From contig BLAL01000228.1 of NCBI GenBank assembly GCA_015698045.1, positions 237,001 to 301,000 of the forward strand: DNA of 64,000 bases. Reading direction: 5' to 3'. Both the position numbers and the translations under genes were made by a program. Under the pieces are notes generated by a model. The model was not told the DNA's origin. It saw only the letters and a list, made by a program, of their open reading frames with translations, and searched no databases. The first letter of the stretch is position 1; each line of letters begins with the position of its first letter. Origin of the DNA: Rhizophagus clarus (lineage: Eukaryota > Glomeromycota > Glomeromycetes > Glomerales > Glomeraceae). Positions 61,497 to 64,000 of this stretch are shown one piece after another.

Positions 61497-62076
61497 TATA
61501 GTATGATTATCAAGTATTTTGCAAATATACTTTTAATGAATTTAACGTGAAAATAAATATGAATTTGAGAATTTAGATTTTGAAGAATTCAATTTTGAAA
61601 TGTTTTCCGTCTACATGATGAAGAGAACAAGGTACAGTTAACAGGTCTACTGATTCACAAGAAATTCAAACTTCAATAAGAATTTTAATTTATTAGACGA
61701 TTTATTATGTTTTGCTTAAATTTCAGAATTCAAATTTTTTGTTATAACAAATATTTAACGATATTTTCATGATATACAAATATAGGTTATACGGGGAAAG
61801 ACTAGTTGCAATGGCGAAATCATGATGGTACGAAATATTTTATTTATTTAAAATGTAATTTCTAATAATAATTTTGATAAATATAATGACAATAAATAAT
61901 AATAATCAATGATAGTTATAAATAATAGTGGTAATAATAATAATATAAAATAAAGTTAAAATTGAAAGTATACAACACCCTTACTATATATAATCACTAT
62001 AATTCAAAAAAAAAAAAAAAAAAAAATCCACCATCACATACACGTTAAATTTGAACAAGCAAAGGGTTGCGTTTAA
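61497..62076. other. AT-rich spacer with AAT microsatellite and poly-A
   Basis: AAT/AATAAT-rich patch at about 61860-61960 and a run of about 22 A at 62006-62027. No gene. Confidence 0.5.
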
Positions 62077-62487
62077 TTCACTGACAATTACTTTACACCG
62101 ACGAATGTTTCCCCGACAGGATCATCTCACCGACATTTACATAATTTTTAAATGTTACAATCAAATTGTAATTTTTTAATTTCCTTATAAATAATAAAAG
62201 TTTTTCTTCTTTTTTTTGTTACCACATATCATATACAAGACATGGCCAAGATTATTATATGATACGCGATAGTGTGTATACATAAAAGGAACACATTAAA
62301 TCTCTTTAAAGTTGTTCCTTCAATCAGAAACATAAGGCTAATGCTAATTACTTCATGGCTAAAAGTTTCTTTTAATATGAATAAAAGAATTTTAATTTTC
62401 TTTAAAAAAATAACTTTGCATCATGCAACGTCAGTGAAACGGACGATGAATGATTGTCGGTGAAATGTCGGAGTAATTGTTGGTGAA
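62077..62487. mobile_element. Possible MITE with TTCACYRACAATTACT ends
   Basis: The left end TTCACTGACAATTACT and the complement of the right end TTCACCAACAATTACT differ at two bases. Inside both ends, CACCGACA/GTCGGTG words recur several times. No clear target duplication. About 411 bp. Confidence 0.45.
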
Positions 62488-62521
62488 ATGGAAATGAACC
62501 AGACCCTGCTGAATAACTTCA

Positions 62522-62930
62522 AGCGGCCGAGACATTTTGCAATGTCTAGCTTGGTCCGTATTGCGAAATTTTATTAGAACGAATATTTATTAGAATGATA
62601 CGATTTCAGAATGGAAATATCGTTTTTTAACTTTAATTTTAAAAATATGGAAGGGAAATAGAGTTTATCATTATTTTTTTTTTTTTTAGGAGAAATGGAT
62701 TTTTAACTTTTTTTCCTTTGTTTTTCAATTGTGGGATTTTTACAACTCCAGCGGCGGAGATATTTACAATGTCTAGCTCCATTTTATCTTGGTAAATTCG
62801 TTAGAACGAATATTTTTATTTAGAATGATACGATTATAAAGTGAAAATATCGTTTCTGTTCAACTTTAATTTTAAAATGTGGTGTGGAAATAGAGTTTTA
62901 ACTTTTTTTTTCTTTTTTTTCACCAGCTAT
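62522..62930. repeat. Diverged direct repeat, 228-bp offset
   Basis: AGCGGCCGAGACATTTTGCAATGTCTAGC at 62522 is matched by AGCGGCGGAGATATTTACAATGTCTAGC at 62750. Similarity continues through TTAGAACGAATATTT, AGAATGATACGATT and GGAAATAGAGTTT. Non-coding. Confidence 0.85.
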
Positions 62931-64000
62931 TTTATACTTTTATACTGTAAGAATCGTAAAGCGTTAAATGCCTTTATTCCATATTTAGGAAGTTATTTTA
63001 TGATGGGATTTTAAAGTTAATAGGTTAGTGCAAGAAAAATAGACAAATTTTAATTTTATTATTCGTACGTGAGATCTTTTATAATAGAGTTCAATTAAAG
63101 TGTATGTATCTATTAACATCTGAAACTTTATTCATATTCTATATATGTAAATTCATAGAAATGCAGGCCTAAATTGAATATTCAATGTAAATATGTGTTA
63201 ATATGAATATCAATAATATTTACCAAAACGGCATTGTAAAACCTCCAAGATATGTATATGTATATAATTTTCATTCATAAAACTTATAGACATACCAATT
63301 AAATTTGCGTTTGAATTGTAAACTTAATATCTATAATGTAGTACAAATATCTCGTATGATATGACAATCAATAGCGATGTCATTTAGATATTTAATTTAC
63401 CAGATGCTTAATAGCGAATAGATCGTAATAGAATTCACAATTCATGCGTACATTATGTACGTCCATAAACCGTTGTGTTACTTATTTTCAACCACATAGA
63501 TTTTTTAGTTTTTAATGTATGTTTAAGTTTAGATTACTCTTATTTAATTCTAAGAAGAAAATTTTATTATTAATATTAATGATTTTAAAGTAAGATAAAA
63601 CTATTGGTTTATTCTAAAGATTTATAATGTAGTGGTCAGTTTGGATAATCCTTTAAAAATTTCGGTTATAAGACAGTATTGTCTGATTACTGTTCGCAAA
63701 CATGATGATTATACCGATTAATGAGTTAATTGTCCATTAACAATTATTGGACATTTTACGTAAAAATCTTTCGTAAAATTTACGATTTTGATCAGGGATA
63801 GTTACCGGAATTCACAAGAAAATATGATTTCTAATGATGAAATAATAAAGTTCGCTATTATTCTTTTTGTAGGTCCTAACTTTAAACTTTGGATATGAAA
63901 ATGAGTATATATGTTTAAAGCAATGCCGAATTTTATTTTTTTCTTTAATCAATGTAACATTTACAAACAATTCTTTTAAATTTTTTTTTTTTATAGGAAA
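62931..64000. other. AT-rich end of the window, no gene seen
   Basis: No supported frame. A stretch near 63634-63710 (GTCAGTTTGGATAATCC..) is reminiscent of pogo-like ends but has no partner. Confidence 0.35.

Overview
The window looks like nuclear DNA of an arbuscular mycorrhizal fungus (Glomeromycotina, Rhizophagus-like). The reasons are strongly AT-rich sequence with many poly-A/T tracts, short GT-AG introns (about 45-100 bp), and gene families known to be expanded in that group: F-box/LRR proteins, tyrosine-kinase-like kinases fused to Sel1 repeats, divergent Hsp70s, and a zinc-finger (Plavaka-type) transposase. This assignment rests on family recognition only; no database search was run.

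Layout. 1-6.9 kb is repeat-rich and decayed: a frameshifted Plavaka-like fragment, a 138-bp tandem repeat, a multi-exon gene with several in-frame stops, and a Sel1-repeat pseudogene. 6.97-36.13 kb is dominated by a large inverted duplication. Its left arm (about 6966-12025) and right arm (about 25770-36127) each carry an intact F-box gene on opposite strands, around a 13.7-kb spacer. The spacer holds a degenerate kinase (14.7-16.0 kb) and a ten-exon ddi1 gene (20.8-22.3 kb) whose protease active site is altered. Insertions distinguish the arms: an LTR-like element in the left, and in the right a 4.6-kb block with an Hsp70 pseudogene, a hAT-like element with a perfect 8-bp target duplication, and a small MITE.

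36-48 kb holds small inverted-repeat elements, a 1.44-kb terminal-inverted-repeat element with a long polypurine tract, a complete kinase-Sel1 gene (minus strand, five exons, 798 aa) and a complete but divergent Hsp70 gene (plus strand, six exons, 614 aa). 48-64 kb is mostly non-coding, with local tandem duplications, decayed coding fragments and inverted-repeat elements.

The genes do not form a pathway. What links them is duplication and decay of expanded families: F-box x2, Hsp70 plus pseudogene, Sel1-kinase plus Sel1 pseudogene. Three gene models (ddi1, Hsp70, the zinc-ribbon kinase) have lost residues needed for catalysis in their families while staying mostly open.
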